Shown in pieces: positions 10,259-24,536 of a stretch of 64,000 bases of DNA. A program made the translations under genes and the position numbers. The stretch lies in contig CAMDTW010000182.1 of assembly GCA_945910005.1 (NCBI GenBank), positions 1 through 64,000 on the forward strand, in the 5' to 3' direction. The notes beneath the pieces were generated by a model. The model was not told the DNA's origin, ran no database searches, and saw only the letters and a program-made list of their open reading frames with translations. Positions within the stretch are counted from its first letter, which is position 1. Every line of letters begins with the position of its first letter. This DNA is from Isoperla grammatica. Its lineage: Eukaryota > Arthropoda > Insecta > Plecoptera > Perlodidae.

Positions 10259-12830
10259 TTTAGAGCGTTTAAGGCTCCAATAAGCACAATTTGTCCATTT
10301 CGTCACATTTCGATAACTACTTTAGAAGTTACACCAACCGTTGAAAAATAATGATGTTAGTGTGCATTCTGAAAGAGTATAATGAAAATGCATAAATTGA
10401 GTTTTTTCGTCGTATTGGTTAAAATATGCATAAAATATAGAAATTGGCTGATTTTAGTCTTTCTACCACAAACTTCCAGTTTAAAGAGGAATCTTGCATA
10501 CGGCTGGGATTCCTAAGGGTTTCAACCAAATTGCACAAATCGTTGTTTTAGAGCGTTTCAGGCTCCAATAAGCACAATTTGTCCATTTTGTCACATTTCG
10601 ATAACTTCTATAGAAGTAACACCCTCCGTCGAAAAATAAGAATTATAGGTTGCATTCTTCAAGAGTATAATGAAAATGCATAAATTGAGTTTTTTCGTCG
10701 TTTTTGGTTAAAATATGCATAAAATATAGAAATTGGCTGATTTCAGTCTATCTACCACAAACTTCCAGTTTTAAGAGGAATCTTGCATACGGCTGGGATT
10801 CCTAAGGGTTTCAACCAAAGTTGACAAATCGTTGTTTTAGAGCGTTTCAGGCTCCAATAAGCACAATTTGACCATTTCGTCACATTTCGATAACTACTTT
10901 AGAAGTTACACCAACCGTTGAAAAATAATAATGTTAGTGTGCATTCTGAAAGAGTAATATGAAAATGCATAAATTGAGTTTTTTGGTCGTTTTTGGTTAA
11001 AATATGCATAAAATATAGAAATTGGCTGATTTTAGTCTATCTACCACAAACTTTCAGTTTTAAGAGGAATCTTGCATACGGCCGGGATTCCTAAGGGTTT
11101 CAACTAAAGTTGTCAAATCGTAGTTTTAGAGCGTTTTAGGCTCCAATAAGCACAATTTGTCCATTTCGTCACATTTCGATAACTTCTATAGAAGTTACAC
11201 CCTCCGTCGAAAAATAAGAATTATAGGTTGCATTCTTCAAGAGTATAATGAAAATGCATAAATTGAGTTTTTTCGTCGTTTTTGGTTAAAATATGGATAA
11301 AATACAGAAATTTGCTGATTTCAGTCTATCTACCACAAACTTCGAGTTTTAAGAGGAATCTTGAATACAGCTGGGATTCCTAAGTGTTTCAACCAAAGTT
11401 GACAAATCGTTGTTTTAGAGCGTTTCAGGCTCCAATAAGCACAATTTGTCCATTTCGTCACATTTCGATTACTTCTATAGAAGTTACACCCTCCGTTGAA
11501 AAATAAGAATTATAGGCTGCATTCTTCAAGAGTATAATGAAAATGCATAAATGGAGTTTTTTCGTCGTTTTTGGTTAAAATATGCATAAAAAATAGAAAT
11601 TGGCTGATTTCAGTCTATCTACCACAAACTTCCAGTTTTAAGAGGAATCTTGCATACGGCCGGGATTCCTAAGGGTTTCAACCAAATTGCACAAATCGTT
11701 GTTTTAGAGCGTTTCAGGCTCCAATAAGCACAATTTGTCCATTTCGTCACATTTCGATAACTTCTATAGAAGTTACACCCTCCGTCGAAAAATAAGAATT
11801 ATAGGTTGCATTCTTCAAGAGTATAATGAAAATGCATAAATTGAGTTTTTTCGTCGTTTTTGGTTAAAATATGCATAAAAAATAGAAATTGCCTGATTTC
11901 AGTCTATCTACCACAAACTTCCAGTTTTAAGAGGAATCTTGCATACGGGCGGGATTCCTAAGGGTTTCAACCAAAGTTGACAAATCGTTGTTTTAGAGCG
12001 TTTTAGGCTCCAGTAAGCACAATTTGTCCATTTCGTCACATTTCGATAACTTCTATAGAAGTTACACCCTCCGTCGAAAAATAAGAATTATAGGTTGCAT
12101 TCTTCAAGAGTATAATGAAAATGCATAAATTGAGTTTTTTCGTCGTTTTTGGTTAAAATATGCATAAAAAATAGAAATTGGCTGATTTCAGTCTATCTAC
12201 CACAAACTTCCAGTTTTAAAAGAAATCTTGCATACGGCCGGGATTCCTAAGGGTTTCAACCAAAGTTAACAAATCGTTGTTTTAGAGCGTTTCAGGCTCC
12301 AATAAGCACAATTTGTCCATTTCGTCACATTTCGATAACTTCTATAGAAGTTACACCCTCCGTTGAAAAATAAGAATTATAGGCTGCATTCTTCAAGAGT
12401 ATAATGAAAATGCATAAATTGAGTTTTTTCGTCGTTTTTGGTTAAAATATGCATAAAATATAGAAATTGGCTGATTTCAGTCTATCTACCACAAACTTCC
12501 AGTTTTAAGAGGAATCTTGCATACGGCTGGGATTCCTAAGGGTTTCAACCAAAGTTGACAAATCGTTGTTTTAGAGCGTTTCAGGCTCCAATAAGCACAA
12601 TTTGTCCATTTCGTCACATTTCGATAAGTACTTTAGAAGTTACACCAACCGTTGAAAAATAATAATGTTAGTGTGCATTCTGAAAGAGTATTATGAAAAT
12701 GCATAAATTGTGTTTTTTGGTCGTTTTTGGTTAAAATATGCATAAAATATAGAAATTGGCTGATTTTAGTCTATCTACCACAAACTTCCAGTTTTAAGAG
12801 GAATCTTGCATACGGCCGGGATTCCTAAGG
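9608..12830 (+). repeat. Ordinary satellite array, no long close partner beyond 10258
   Basis: About eleven monomers of mixed A, T, G and D type. The first part overlaps block 3. D tails lie near 10317, 10900 and 12630. The D tail near 10317 is mosaic: it returns to the ordinary GAGTATAATG ending. A short unit near 10413 reads CGTCGTATTGG where others have CGTCGTTTTTGG. No gene or unique sequence is present. Confidence 0.8.
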
Positions 12831-13849
12831 GTTTCAACCAAAGTTGACAAATCGTTGTTTTAGAGCGTTTCAGGCTCCAATAAGCACAATTTGTCCATTT
12901 CGTCACATTTCGATTACTTCTATAGAAGTTACACCCTCCGTTGAAAAATAAGAATTATAGGCTGCATTCTTCAAGAGTATAATGAAAATGCATAAATTGA
13001 GTTTTTTCGTCGTTTTTGGTTAAAATATGCATAAAATATAGAAATTGGCTGATTTTAGTCTATCTACCACAAACTTCGAGTTTTAAGAGGAATCTTGCAT
13101 ACAGCTGGGATTCCTAAGTGTTTCAACCAAAGTTGACAAATCGTTGTTTTAGAGCGTTTCAGGCTCCAATAAGCACAATTTGTCCATTTTTTCACATTTC
13201 GATAACTTCTATAGAAGTTACACCCTCCGTCGAAAAATAAGAATTATAGGTTGCATTCTTCAAGAGTATAATGAAAATGCATAAATTGAGTTTTTTCGTC
13301 GTTTTTGGTTATAATATGCATAAAATATAGAAATTGGCTGATTTTAGTCTATCTACCACAAACTTTCAGTTTTAAGAGGCATCTTGCATACGGCTGGGAT
13401 TCCTAAGGGTTTCAACCAAATTGCACAAATCGTTGTTTTAGAGCGTTTCAGGCTCCAATAAGCACAATTTGTCCATTTCGTCATATTTCGATAACTTCTA
13501 TAGAAGTTACACCCTCCGTCGAAAAATAAGAATTATAGGTTGCATTCTTCAAGAGTATAATGAAAATGCATAAATTGAGTTTTTTCGTCGTTTTTGGTAA
13601 AATATGCATAAAAAATAGAAATTGGCTGATTTCAGTCTATCTACCACAAACTTCCAGTTTTAAGAGGAATCTTGCATACGGCCGGGATTCCTAAGGGTTT
13701 CAACCAAAGTTGACAAATCGTTGTTTTAGAGAGTTTCAGGCTCCAATAAGCACAATTTGTCCATTTCGTCACATTTCGATATTTTCTATAGAAGTTACAC
13801 CCTCCGTCGAAAAATAAGAATTATAGGTTGCATTCTTCAAGAGTATAAT
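12831..13849 (+). repeat. Block 4, copy a
   Basis: This stretch matches 22074-23092 at offset 9243, and its first part (to 13762) matches 14564-15495 at offset 1733, which is six monomers. Markers are CCATTTTTTCAC near 13186, GGTTATAATATGC at 13307, AAGAGGCATC at 13374 (shared with 22617 only) and TTTTTGGTAAAATATGC near 13580. The right border is sharp: GAGTATAATA here against GAGTATAATG at 23093. Confidence 0.87.
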
Positions 13850-14364
13850 AAAAATGCATAAATTGAGTTTTTTCGTCGTTTTTGGTTAAAATATGCATAA
13901 AAAATAGAAATTGGCTGATTTCAGTCTATCTACCACAAACTTCCAGTTTTTAGAGGAATCTTGCATACGGCCGGGATTCCTAAGGGTTTCAACCAAAGTT
14001 GACAAATCGTTGTTTTAGAGCGTTTCAGGCTCCAATAAGCACAATTTGTCCATTTCGTCACATTTAGATAACTTCTATAGAAGTTACACCCTCCGTTGAA
14101 AAATAAGAATTATAGGCTGCATTCTTCAAGAGTATAATGAAAATGCATAAATTGAGTTTTTTCGTCGTTTTTGGTTAAAATATGCATAAAATATAGAAAT
14201 TGGCTGATTTTAGTCTATCTACCACAAACTTCCAGTTTTAAGAGGAATCCTGCATACGGCTGGGATTCCTAAGGGTTTCAACCAAATTGCACAAATCGTT
14301 GTTTTAGAGCGTTTCAGGCTCCAATAAGCATAATTTGTCCATTTCGTCACATTTAGATAACTTC

Positions 14365-15871
14365 TATAGAAGTTACACCCTCCGTCGAAAAATAAGAATT
14401 ATAGGTTGCATTCTTCAAGAGTATAATGAAAATGCATTAATTGAGTTTTTTCGTCGTTTTTGGTTAAAATATGCATAAAAAATAGAAATTGGCTGATTTC
14501 AGTCTATCTACCACAAACTTCGAGTTTTAAGAGGAATCTTGCATACAGCTGGGATTCCTAAGTGTTTCAACCAAAGTTGACAAATCGTTGTTTTAGAGCG
14601 TTTCAGGCTCCAATAAGCACAATTTGTCCATTTCGTCACATTTCGATTACTTCTATAGAAGTTACACCCTCCGTTGAAAAATAAGAATTATAGGCTGCAT
14701 TCTTCAAGAGTATAATGAAAATGCATAAATTGAGTTTTTTCGTCGTTTTTGGTTAAAATATGCATAAAATATAGAAATTGGCTGATTTTAGTCTATCTAC
14801 CACAAACTTCGAGTTTTAAGAGGAATCTTGCATACAGCTGGGATTCCTAAGTGTTTCAACCAAAGTTGACAAATCGTTGTTTTAGAGCGTTTCAGGCTCC
14901 AATAAGCACAATTTGTCCATTTTTTCACATTTCGATAACTTCTATAGAAGTTACACCCTCCGTCGAAAAATAAGAATTATAGGTTGCATTCTTCAAGAGT
15001 ATAATGAAAATGCATAAATTGAGTTTTTTCGTCGTTTTTGGTTATAATATGCATAAAATATAGAAATTGGCTGATTTTAGTCTATCTACCACAAACTTTC
15101 AGTTTTAAGAGGAATCTTGCATACGGCTGGGATTCCTAAGGGTTTCAACCAAATTGCACAAATCGTTGTTTTAGAGCGTTTCAGGCTCCAATAAGCACAA
15201 TTTGTCCATTTCGTCATATTTCGATAACTTCTATAGAAGTTACACCCTCCGTCGAAAAATAAGAATTATAGGTTGCATTCTTCAAGAGTATAATGAAAAT
15301 GCATAAATTGAGTTTTTTCGTCGTTTTTGGTAAAATATGCATAAAAAATAGAAATTGGCTGATTTCAGTCTATCTACCACAAACTTCCAGTTTTAAGAGG
15401 AATCTTGCATACGGCCGGGATTCCTAAGGGTTTCAACCAAAGTTGACAAATCGTTGTTTTAGAGAGTTTCAGGCTCCAATAAGCACAATTTGTCCTTTTC
15501 GTCACATTTCGATAACTTCTATAGAAGTTACACCCTCCGTTGAAAAATAAGAATTATAGGCTGCATTCTTCAAGAGTATAATGAAAATGCATAAATTGAG
15601 TTTTTTCGTCGTTTTTGGTTAAAATATGCATAAAATATAGAAATTGGCTGATTTTAGTCTATCTACCACAAACTTCGAGTTTTAAGAGGAATCTTGCATA
15701 CAGCTCGGATTCCTAAGTGTTTCAACCAAAGTTGACAAATCGTTGTTTTAGAGCGTTTCAGGCTCCAATAAGCACAATTTGTCCATTTCGTCACATTTCG
15801 ATATTTTCTATAGAAGTTACACCCTCCGTCGAAAAATAAGAATTATAGGTTGCATTCTTCAAGAGTATAAT
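14365..15871 (+). repeat. Block 5, copy a; includes block 4 copy at 14564-15495
   Basis: This stretch matches 23030-24536 at offset 8665. It includes GCATTAATTG at 14434, GGTTATAATATGC at 15040, the short TTTTTGGTAAAATATGC unit starting 15311, and CAGCTCGG near 15709. Its last two units, from 15311, also match the window start (1-561). Between block 4 and block 5 lies about 0.5 kb (two units) that is missing in the second locus. Confidence 0.85.
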
Positions 15872-16524
15872 AAAAATGCATAAATTGAGTTTTTTCGTCG
15901 TTTTTGGTTAAAATATGCATAAAAAATAGAAATTGGCTGATTTCAGTCTATCTACCACAAACTTCCAGTTTTAAGAGGAATCTTGCATACGGCCGGGATT
16001 CCTAAGGGTTTCAACCAAAGTTGACAAATCGTTGTTTTAGAGCGTTTCAGGCTCCAATAAGCACAATTTGTCCATTTCGTCACATTTAGATAACTTCTAT
16101 AGAAGTTACACCCTCCGTTGAAAAATAAGAATTATAGGCTGCATTCTTCAAGAGTATAATGAAAATGCATAAATTGAGTTTTTTCGTCGTTTTTGGTTAA
16201 AATATGCATAAAATATAGAAATTGGCTGATTTTAGTCTATCTACCACAAACTTCCAGTTTTAAGAGGAATCCTGCATACGGCTGGGATTCCTAAGGGTTT
16301 CAACCAAATTGCACAAATCGTTGTTTTAGAGCGTTTCAGGCTCCAATAAGCATAATTTGTCCATTTCGTCACATTTAGATAACTTCTATAGAAGTTACAC
16401 CCTCCGTCGAAAAATAAGAATTATAGGTTGCATTCTTCAAGAGTATAATGAAAATGCATTAATTGAGTTTTTTCGTCGTTTTTGGTTAAAATATGCATGA
16501 AAAATAGAAATTGGCTGATTTCTG

Positions 16525-19500
16525 TCTATCTACCACAAACTTCCAGTTTTAAGAGGAATCTTGCATACGGCTGGGATTAATAAGGGTTTCAACCAAAGTT
16601 GACAAATCGTTGTTTCAGAGCGTTTCAGGCTCCAATAAGCACAATTTGTCCATTTCTTCACCTTTCGATAACTACTTTAGAAGTTACACCCTCCGTTGAA
16701 AAATAAGAATTATAGGCTGCATTCTTCAAGAGTATAATGAAAATGCATAAATTGAGTTTTTTCGTCGTTTTTGGTAAAAATATGCATAAAAAATAGAAAT
16801 TGGCTGATTTCAGCATATCTACCACAAACTTCCAGTTTTAAGAGGAATCTTGCATACGGCCGGGATTCCTAAGGGTTTCAACCAAATTGCACAAATCGTT
16901 GTTTTAGAGCGTTTCAGGCTCCAATAAGCACAATTTGTCCATTTTGTCACATTTCGATAACTTCTATAGACGTTACACCCTCCGTCGAAAAATAAGAATT
17001 ATAGGTTGCATTCTTCAAGAGTATAATGAAAATGCATAAATTGAGTTTTTTCGTCGTTTTTGGTAAAAATATGCATAAAAAATAGAAATTGGCTGATTTC
17101 AGTCTATCTACCACAAACTTCCAGTTTTAAGAGGAATCTTGCATACGGCCGGGATTCCTAAGGGTTTCAACCAAAGTTGACAAATCGTTGTTTTAGAGCG
17201 TTTCAGGCTCCAATAAGCACAATTTTCCATTTCGTCACATTTCGATAACTTCTATAGAAGTTACACCCTCCGTTGAAAAATAAGAATTATAGGCTGCATT
17301 CTTCAAGAGTATAATGAAAATGCATAAATTGAGTTTTTTCGTCGTTTTTGGTTAAAATATGCATAAAATATAGAAATTGGCTGATTTTAGTCTATCTACC
17401 ACAAACTTCCAGTTTTAAGAGGAATCTTGCATACGGCTGGGATTCCTAAGGGTTTCAACCAAAGTTGACAAATCGTTGTTTTAGAGCGTTTCAGGTTCAA
17501 ATAAGCACAATTTGTCCATTTCGTCACATTTCGACAACTACTTTAGAAGTTACACCAACCGTTGAAAAATAATAATGTTAGTGTGCATTCTGAAAGAGTA
17601 TTATGAAAATGCATAAATTGAGTTTTTTGGTCGTTTTTGGTTAAAATATGCATAAAATATAGAAATTGGCTGATTTTAGTCTATCTACCACAAACTTCCA
17701 GTTTTAAGAGGAATCTTGCATACGGCCGGGATTCCTAAGGGTTTCAACTAAAGTTGACAAATCGTTGTTTTAGAGCGTTTCAGGCTCCAATAAGCACAAT
17801 TTGTCCATTTCGTCACATTTCGATAACTATTTTAGAAGTTACACCAACCGTTGAAAAATAATAATGTTAGTGTGCATTCTGAAAGAGTATTATGAAAATG
17901 CGCAAATTGAGTTTTTTGGTCGTTTTTGGTTAAAATATGCATTAAATATAGAAATTGGCTGATTTTAGTCTATCTACCACAAACTTCCAGTTTTAAGAGG
18001 AATCTTGCATACGGCCGGGATTCCTAAGGGTTTCAACCAAAGTTGACAAATCGTTGTTTTAGAGCGTTTCAGGCTCCAATAAGCACAATTTGTCCATTTC
18101 GTCACATTTCGATAACTTCTATAGAAGTTACACCCTCCGTTGAAAAATAAGAATTAAAGGGTGCATTCTTCAAGAGTATAATAAAAATGCATAAATTGAG
18201 TTTTTTCGAGGTTTTTGGTTAAAATATGCATAAAATATAGAAATTGGCTGATTTCAGTCTATCTACCACAAACTTCCAGTTTTAAGAGGAATCTTGCATA
18301 CGGCTGGGATTCCTAAGGGTTTCAACCAAAGTTGACAAATCGTTGTTTTAGAGCTTATCAGGCTCCAATAAGCACAATTTGTCCATTTCATCACATTTCG
18401 ATAACTTCTATAGAAGTTACACCCTCCGTTGAAAAATAAGAATTATAGGCTGCATTCTTCAAGAGTATAATGAAAATGCATAAATTGAGTTTTTTCGTCG
18501 TTTTTGGTTAAAATATGCATAAAATATAGAAATTGGCTGATTTTAGTCTATCTACCACAAACTTCCAGTTTTAAGCGGAATCTTGCATACGGCTGGGATT
18601 GCTAAGGGTTTCAACCAAATTGCACAAATCGTTGTTTTAGAGCGTTTCAGGCTCCAAAAAGCACAATTTGTCCATTTCGTCACATTTCGATAACTTCTAT
18701 AGAAGTTACACCCTTCGTCCAAAAATAAGAATTATAGGTTGCATTCTTCAAGAGTATAATGAAAATGCATAAATTGAGTTTTTTCGTCGTTTTTGGTTAA
18801 AATATGCATAAAAAATAGAAATTGGCTGATTTCAGTCCATCTACCACAAACTTCCAGTTTTAAGAGGAATCTTGCATACGGCCGGGATTCCTAAGGGTTT
18901 CAACCAAAGTTGACAAATCGTTGTTTTCGAGCGTTTCAGGCTCCAATAAGCACAATTTGTCCATTTCGTCACATTTCGATAACTTCTATAGAAGTTACAC
19001 CCTCCGTCGAAAAATAAGAATTATAGGTTACATTCTTCAAGAGTATAATGAAAATGCATAAATTGAGTTTTTTCGTCGTTTTTGGTTAAAATATGCATAA
19101 AAAATAGAAATTGGCTGATTTCAGTCTATCTACCACAAACTTCCAGTTTTAAGAGGAATCTTGCATACGGCCGGGATTCCTAAGGGTTTCAACCAAAGTT
19201 GACAAATCGTTGTTTAAGAGCGTTTCAGGCTCCAATAAGCACAATTTGTCCATTTCGTCACATTTCGATAACTTCTATAGAAGTTACACCCTCTGTTAAA
19301 AAATAAGAATTATAGGCTGCATTCTTCAAGAGTATAATGAAAATGCATAAATTGAGTTTTTTCGTCGTTTTTGGTTAAAATATGCATAAAATATAGAAAT
19401 TGGCTGATTTTAGTCTATCTACCACAAACTTCCAGTTTTAAGAGGAATCTTGCATACGGCTGGGATTCCTAAGGGTTTCAACCAAATTGCACAAATCGTT

Positions 19501-21452
19501 GTTTTAGAGCGTTTCAGGCTCCAATAAGCACAATTTGTCCATTTCGTCACATTTCGATAACTTCTATAGAAGTTACACCCTCCGTCGAAAAATAAGAATT
19601 ATAGGTTGCATTCTTCAAGAGTATAATGAAAATGCATTAATTGAGTTTTTTCGTCGTTTTTGGTTAAAATATGCATAAAAAATAGAAATTGGCTGATTTC
19701 AGGCTATCTACCACAAACTTCCAGTTTTAAGAGGAATCTTGCATACGGCCGGGATTCCTAAGGGTTGCAACCAAAGTTGACAAATCGTTGTTTTAGAGCG
19801 TTTCAGGCTCCAATAAGCACAATTTGTCCATTTCGTCACATTTCGATAGTTTCTATAGAAGTTACACCCTCCGTCGAAAAATAAGAATTATAGGTTGCAT
19901 TCTTCAAGAGTATAATGAAAATGCATAAATTGAGTTTTTTCGTCGTTTTTGGTTAAAATATGGATAAAATATAGAAATTGGCTGATTTCAGTCTATCTAC
20001 CACAAACTTCCAGTTTTAAGAGGAATCTTGCATACAGCTGGGATTCCTAAGTGTTTCAACCAAAGTTGACAAATCGTTGTTTTAGAGCGTTTCATGCTCA
20101 AAAAGCACAATTTGTCCATTTCGTCACATTTCGATTACTTCTATAGAAGTTACACCCTCCGTTGAAAAATAAGAAGTATAGGCTGCATTCTTCAAGAGTA
20201 TAATGAAAATGCATAAATTGAGTTTTTTCGTCGTTTTTGGTTAAAATATGCATAAAATATAGAAATTGGCTGATTTTAGTCTATCTACCACAAACTTCGA
20301 GTTTTAAGAGGAATCTTGCATACAGCTGGGATTCCTAAGTGTTTCAACCAAAGTTGACAAATCGTTGTTTTAGAGCGTTTCAGGCTCCAATAAGCACAAT
20401 TTGTCCATTTCGTCACATTTCGATAACTTCTATAGAAGTTACACCCTCCGTCGAAAAATAAGAATTATAGGTTGCATTCTTCAAGAGTATAATGAAAATG
20501 CATAAATTGAGTTTTTTCGTCGTTTTTGGTTAAAATATGCATAAAAAATAGAAATTGCCAGATTTCAGTCTATCTACCACAAACTTCCAGTTTTAAGAGG
20601 AATCTTGCATACGGCCGGGATTCCTAAGGGTTTCAACCAAAGTTGACAAATCGTTGTTTTAGAGCGTTTCAGGCTCCAATAAGCACAATTTGTCCATTTC
20701 GTCACATTTCGATAACTTCTATAGAAGTTACACCCTCCGTCGAAAAATAAGAATTATAGGTTGCATTCTTCAAGAGTATAATGAAAATGCATAAATTGAG
20801 TTTTTTCGTCGTTTTTGGTTAAAATATGCATAAAAAATAGAAATTGGCTGATTTCAGTCTATCTACCAAAACTTCCAGTTTTAAGAGGAATCTTGCATAC
20901 GGCCGGGATTCCTAAGGGTTTCAACCAAAGTTGACAAATCGTTGTTTTAGAGCGTTTCAGGCTCCAATAAGCACAATTTGTCCATTTCGTCACATTTCGA
21001 TAACTTCTAAAGAAGTTACACTCTCTGTTGAAAAATAAGAATTATAGGCTGCATTCTTCAAGAGTATAATGAAAATGCATAAATTGAGTTTTTTCGTCGT
21101 TTTTGGTCAAAATATGCATAAAATATAGAAATTGGCTGATTTCAGTCTATCTACCACAAACTTCCAGTTTTAAGAGGAATCTTGCATACGGCTGGGATTC
21201 CTAAGGGTTTCAACCAAAGTGGACAAATCGTTGTTTTAGAGCGTTTCAGGCTCCAATAAGAACAATTTGTCCATTTCGTCGCATTTCGATAACTACTTTA
21301 GGAGTTACACCAACCGTTGAAAAATAATAATGTTAGTGTGCATTCTGAAAGAGTATTATGAAAATGCATAAATTGAGTTTTTTCGTCGTTTTTGGTTAAA
21401 ATATGCATAAAATATAGAAATTGGCTGATTTTAGTCTATCTACCACAAACTT
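16525..21452 (+). repeat. Block 2, copy b with one extra monomer
   Basis: Partner of about 4970-9607. It carries one additional unit spanning roughly 16880-17170, with AAATTGCACAAATCG, CATTTTGTCAC and the arm-breaking variant TATAGACGTTAC near 16965. Downstream all shared markers sit 11843 bp after their partners, such as GAAAATGCGC at 17894, GGTTGCAACC at 19763 and TTCTAAAGAAG at 21005. Scattered differences are few, for example AGAACAATTTG near 21260. Confidence 0.88.
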
Positions 21453-22073
21453 CGAGTTTTAAGAGGAATCTTGCATACAGCTCGGATTCCTAAGTGTTTC
21501 AACCAAAGTTGACAAATCGTTGTTTTAGAGCGTTTCAGGCTCCAATAAACACAATTTGTCCATTTCGTCACATTTCGATATTTTCTATAGAAGTTACACC
21601 CTCCGTCGAAAAATAAGAATTATAGGTTGCATTCTTCAAGAGTATAATAAAAATGCATAAATTGAGTTTTTTCGTCGTTTTTGGTTAAAATATGCATAAA
21701 AAATAGAAATTGGCTGATTTCAGTCTATCTACCACAAACTTCCAGTTTTAAGAGGAATCTTGCATACGGCCGGGATTCCTAAGGGTTTCAACCAAAGTTG
21801 ACAAATCGTTGTTTTAGAGCGTTTCAGGCTCCAATAAGCACAATTTGTCCATTTCGTCACATTTAGATAACTTCTATAGAAGTTACACCCTCCGTTGAAA
21901 AATAAGAATTATAGGCTGCATTCTTCAAGAGTATAATGAAAATGCATTAATTGAGTTTTTTCGTCGTTTTTGGTTAAAATATGCATAAAATATAGAAATT
22001 GGCTGATTTCAGTCTATCTACCACAAACTTCGAGTTTTAAGAGGAATCTTGCATACAGCTGGGATTCCTAAGT

Positions 22074-23092
22074 GTTTCAACCAAAGTTGACAAATCGTTG
22101 TTTTAGAGCGTTTCAGGCTCCAATAAGCACAATTTGTCCATTTCGTCACATTTCGATTACTTCTATAGAAGTTACACCCTCCGTTGAAAAATAAGAATTA
22201 TAGGCTGCATTCTTCAAGAGTATAATGAAAATGCATAAATTGAGTTTTTTCGTCGTTTTTGGTTAAAATATGCATAAAATATAGAAATTGGCTGATTTTA
22301 GTCTATCTACCACAAACTTCGAGTTTTAAGAGGAATCTTGCATACAGCTGGGATTCCTAAGTGTTTCAACCAAAGTTGACAAATCGTTGTTTTAGAGCGT
22401 TTCAGGCTCCAATAAGCACAATTTGTCCATTTTTTCACATTTCGATAACTTCTATAGAAGTTACACCCTCCGTCGAAAAATAAGAATTATAGGTTGCATT
22501 CTTCAAGAGTATAATGAAAATGCATAAATTGAGTTTTTTCGTCGTTTTTGGTTATAATATGCATAAAATATAGAAATTGGCTGATTTTAGTCTATCTACC
22601 ACAAACTTTCAGTTTTAAGAGGCATCTTGCATACGGCTGGGATTCCTAAGGGTTTCAACCAAATTGCACAAATCGTTGTTTTAGAGCGTTTCAGGCTCCA
22701 ATAAGCACAATTTGTCCATTTCGTCATATTTCGATAACTTCTATAGAAGTTACACCCTCCGTCGAAAAATAAGAATTATAGGTTGCATTCTTCAAGAGTA
22801 TAATGAAAATGCATAAATTGAGTTTTTTCGTCGTTTTTGGTAAAATATGCATAAAAAATAGAAATTGGCTGATTTCAGTCTATCTACCACAAACTTCCAG
22901 TTTTAAGAGGAATCTTGCATACGGCCGGGATTCCTAAGGGTTTCAACCAAAGTTGACAAATCGTTGTTTTAGAGAGTTTCAGGCTCCAATAAGCACAATT
23001 TGTCCATTTCGTCACATTTCGATATTTTCTATAGAAGTTACACCCTCCGTCGAAAAATAAGAATTATAGGTTGCATTCTTCAAGAGTATAAT
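22074..23092 (+). repeat. Block 4, copy b
   Basis: Partner of 12831-13849 (offset 9243). It is followed at once by the partner of block 5, with exactly two monomers (578 bp) fewer than the arrangement at 12.8-15.9 kb: the offset falls from 9243 to 8665. GGTTATAATATGC occurs here at 22550 and again at 23705, 1155 bp apart, which is four monomers instead of six. Confidence 0.86.
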
Positions 23093-24536
23093 GAAAATGC
23101 ATTAATTGAGTTTTTTCGTCGTTTTTGGTTAAAATATGCATAAAAAATAGAAATTGGCTGATTTCAGTCTATCTACCACAAACTTCGAGTTTTAAGAGGA
23201 ATCTTGCATACAGCTGGGATTCCTAAGTGTTTCAACCAAAGTTGACAAATCGTTGTTTTAGAGCGTTTCAGGCTCCAATAAGCACAATTTGTCCATTTCG
23301 TCACATTTCGATTACTTCTATAGAAGTTACACCCTCCGTTGAAAAATAAGAATTATAGGCTGCATTCTTCAAGAGTATAATGAAAATGCATAAATTGAGT
23401 TTTTTCGTCGTTTTTGGTTAAAATATGCATAAAATATAGAAATTGGCTGATTTTAGTCTATCTACCACAAACTTCGAGTTTTAAGAGGAATCTTGCATAC
23501 AGCTGGGATTCCTAAGTGTTTCAACCAAAGTTGACAAATCGTTGTTTTAGAGCGTTTCAGGCTCCAATAAGCACAATTTGTCAATTTTTTCACATTTCGA
23601 TAACTTCTATAGAAGTTACACCCTCCGTCGAAAAATAAGAATTATAGGTTGCATTCTTCAAGAGTATAATGAAAATGCATAAATTGAGTTTTTTCGTCGT
23701 TTTTGGTTATAATATGCATAAAATATAGAAATTGGCTGATTTTAGTCTATCTACCACAAACTTTCAGTTTTAAGAGGAATCTTGCATACGGCTGGGATTC
23801 CTAAGGGTTTCAACCAAATTGCACAAATCGTTGTTTTAGAGCGTTTCAGGCTCCAATAAGCACAATTTGTCCATTTCGTCATATTTCGATAACTTCTATA
23901 GAAGTTACACCCTCCGTCGAAAAATAAGAATTATAGGTTGCATTCTTCAAGAGTATAATGAAAATGCATAAATTGAGTTTTTTCGTCGTTTTTGGTAAAA
24001 TATGCATAAAAAATAGAAATTGGCTGATTTCAGTCTATCTACCACAAACTTCCAGTTTTAAGAGGAATCTTGCATACGGCCGGGATTCCTAAGGGTTTCA
24101 ACCAAAGTTGACAAATCGTTGTTTTAGAGAGTTTCAGGCTCCAATAAGCACAATTTGTCCTTTTCGTCACATTTCGATAACTTCTATAGAAGTTACACCC
24201 TCCGTTGAAAAATAAGAATTATAGGCTGCATTCTTCAAGAGTATAATGAAAATGCATAAATTGAGTTTTTTCGTCGTTTTTGGTTAAAATATGCATAAAA
24301 TATAGAAATTGGCTGATTTTAGTCTATCTACCACAAACTTCGAGTTTTAAGAGGAATCTTGCATACAGCTCGGATTCCTAAGTGTTTCAACCAAAGTTGA
24401 CAAATCGTTGTTTTAGAGCGTTTCAGGCTCCAATAAGCACAATTTGTCCATTTCGTCACATTTCGATATTTTCTATAGAAGTTACACCCTCCGTCGAAAA
24501 ATAAGAATTATAGGTTGCATTCTTCAAGAGTATAAT
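23030..24536 (+). repeat. Block 5, copy b, running into block 1 copy b
   Basis: Partner of 14365-15871 (offset 8665). I saw one difference near 23582 (GTCAATTTTTTC against GTCCATTTTTTC). The junction with block 1 copy b at 23976 lies inside this match, so the order block 5 then block 1 is itself a repeated arrangement. Confidence 0.85.
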
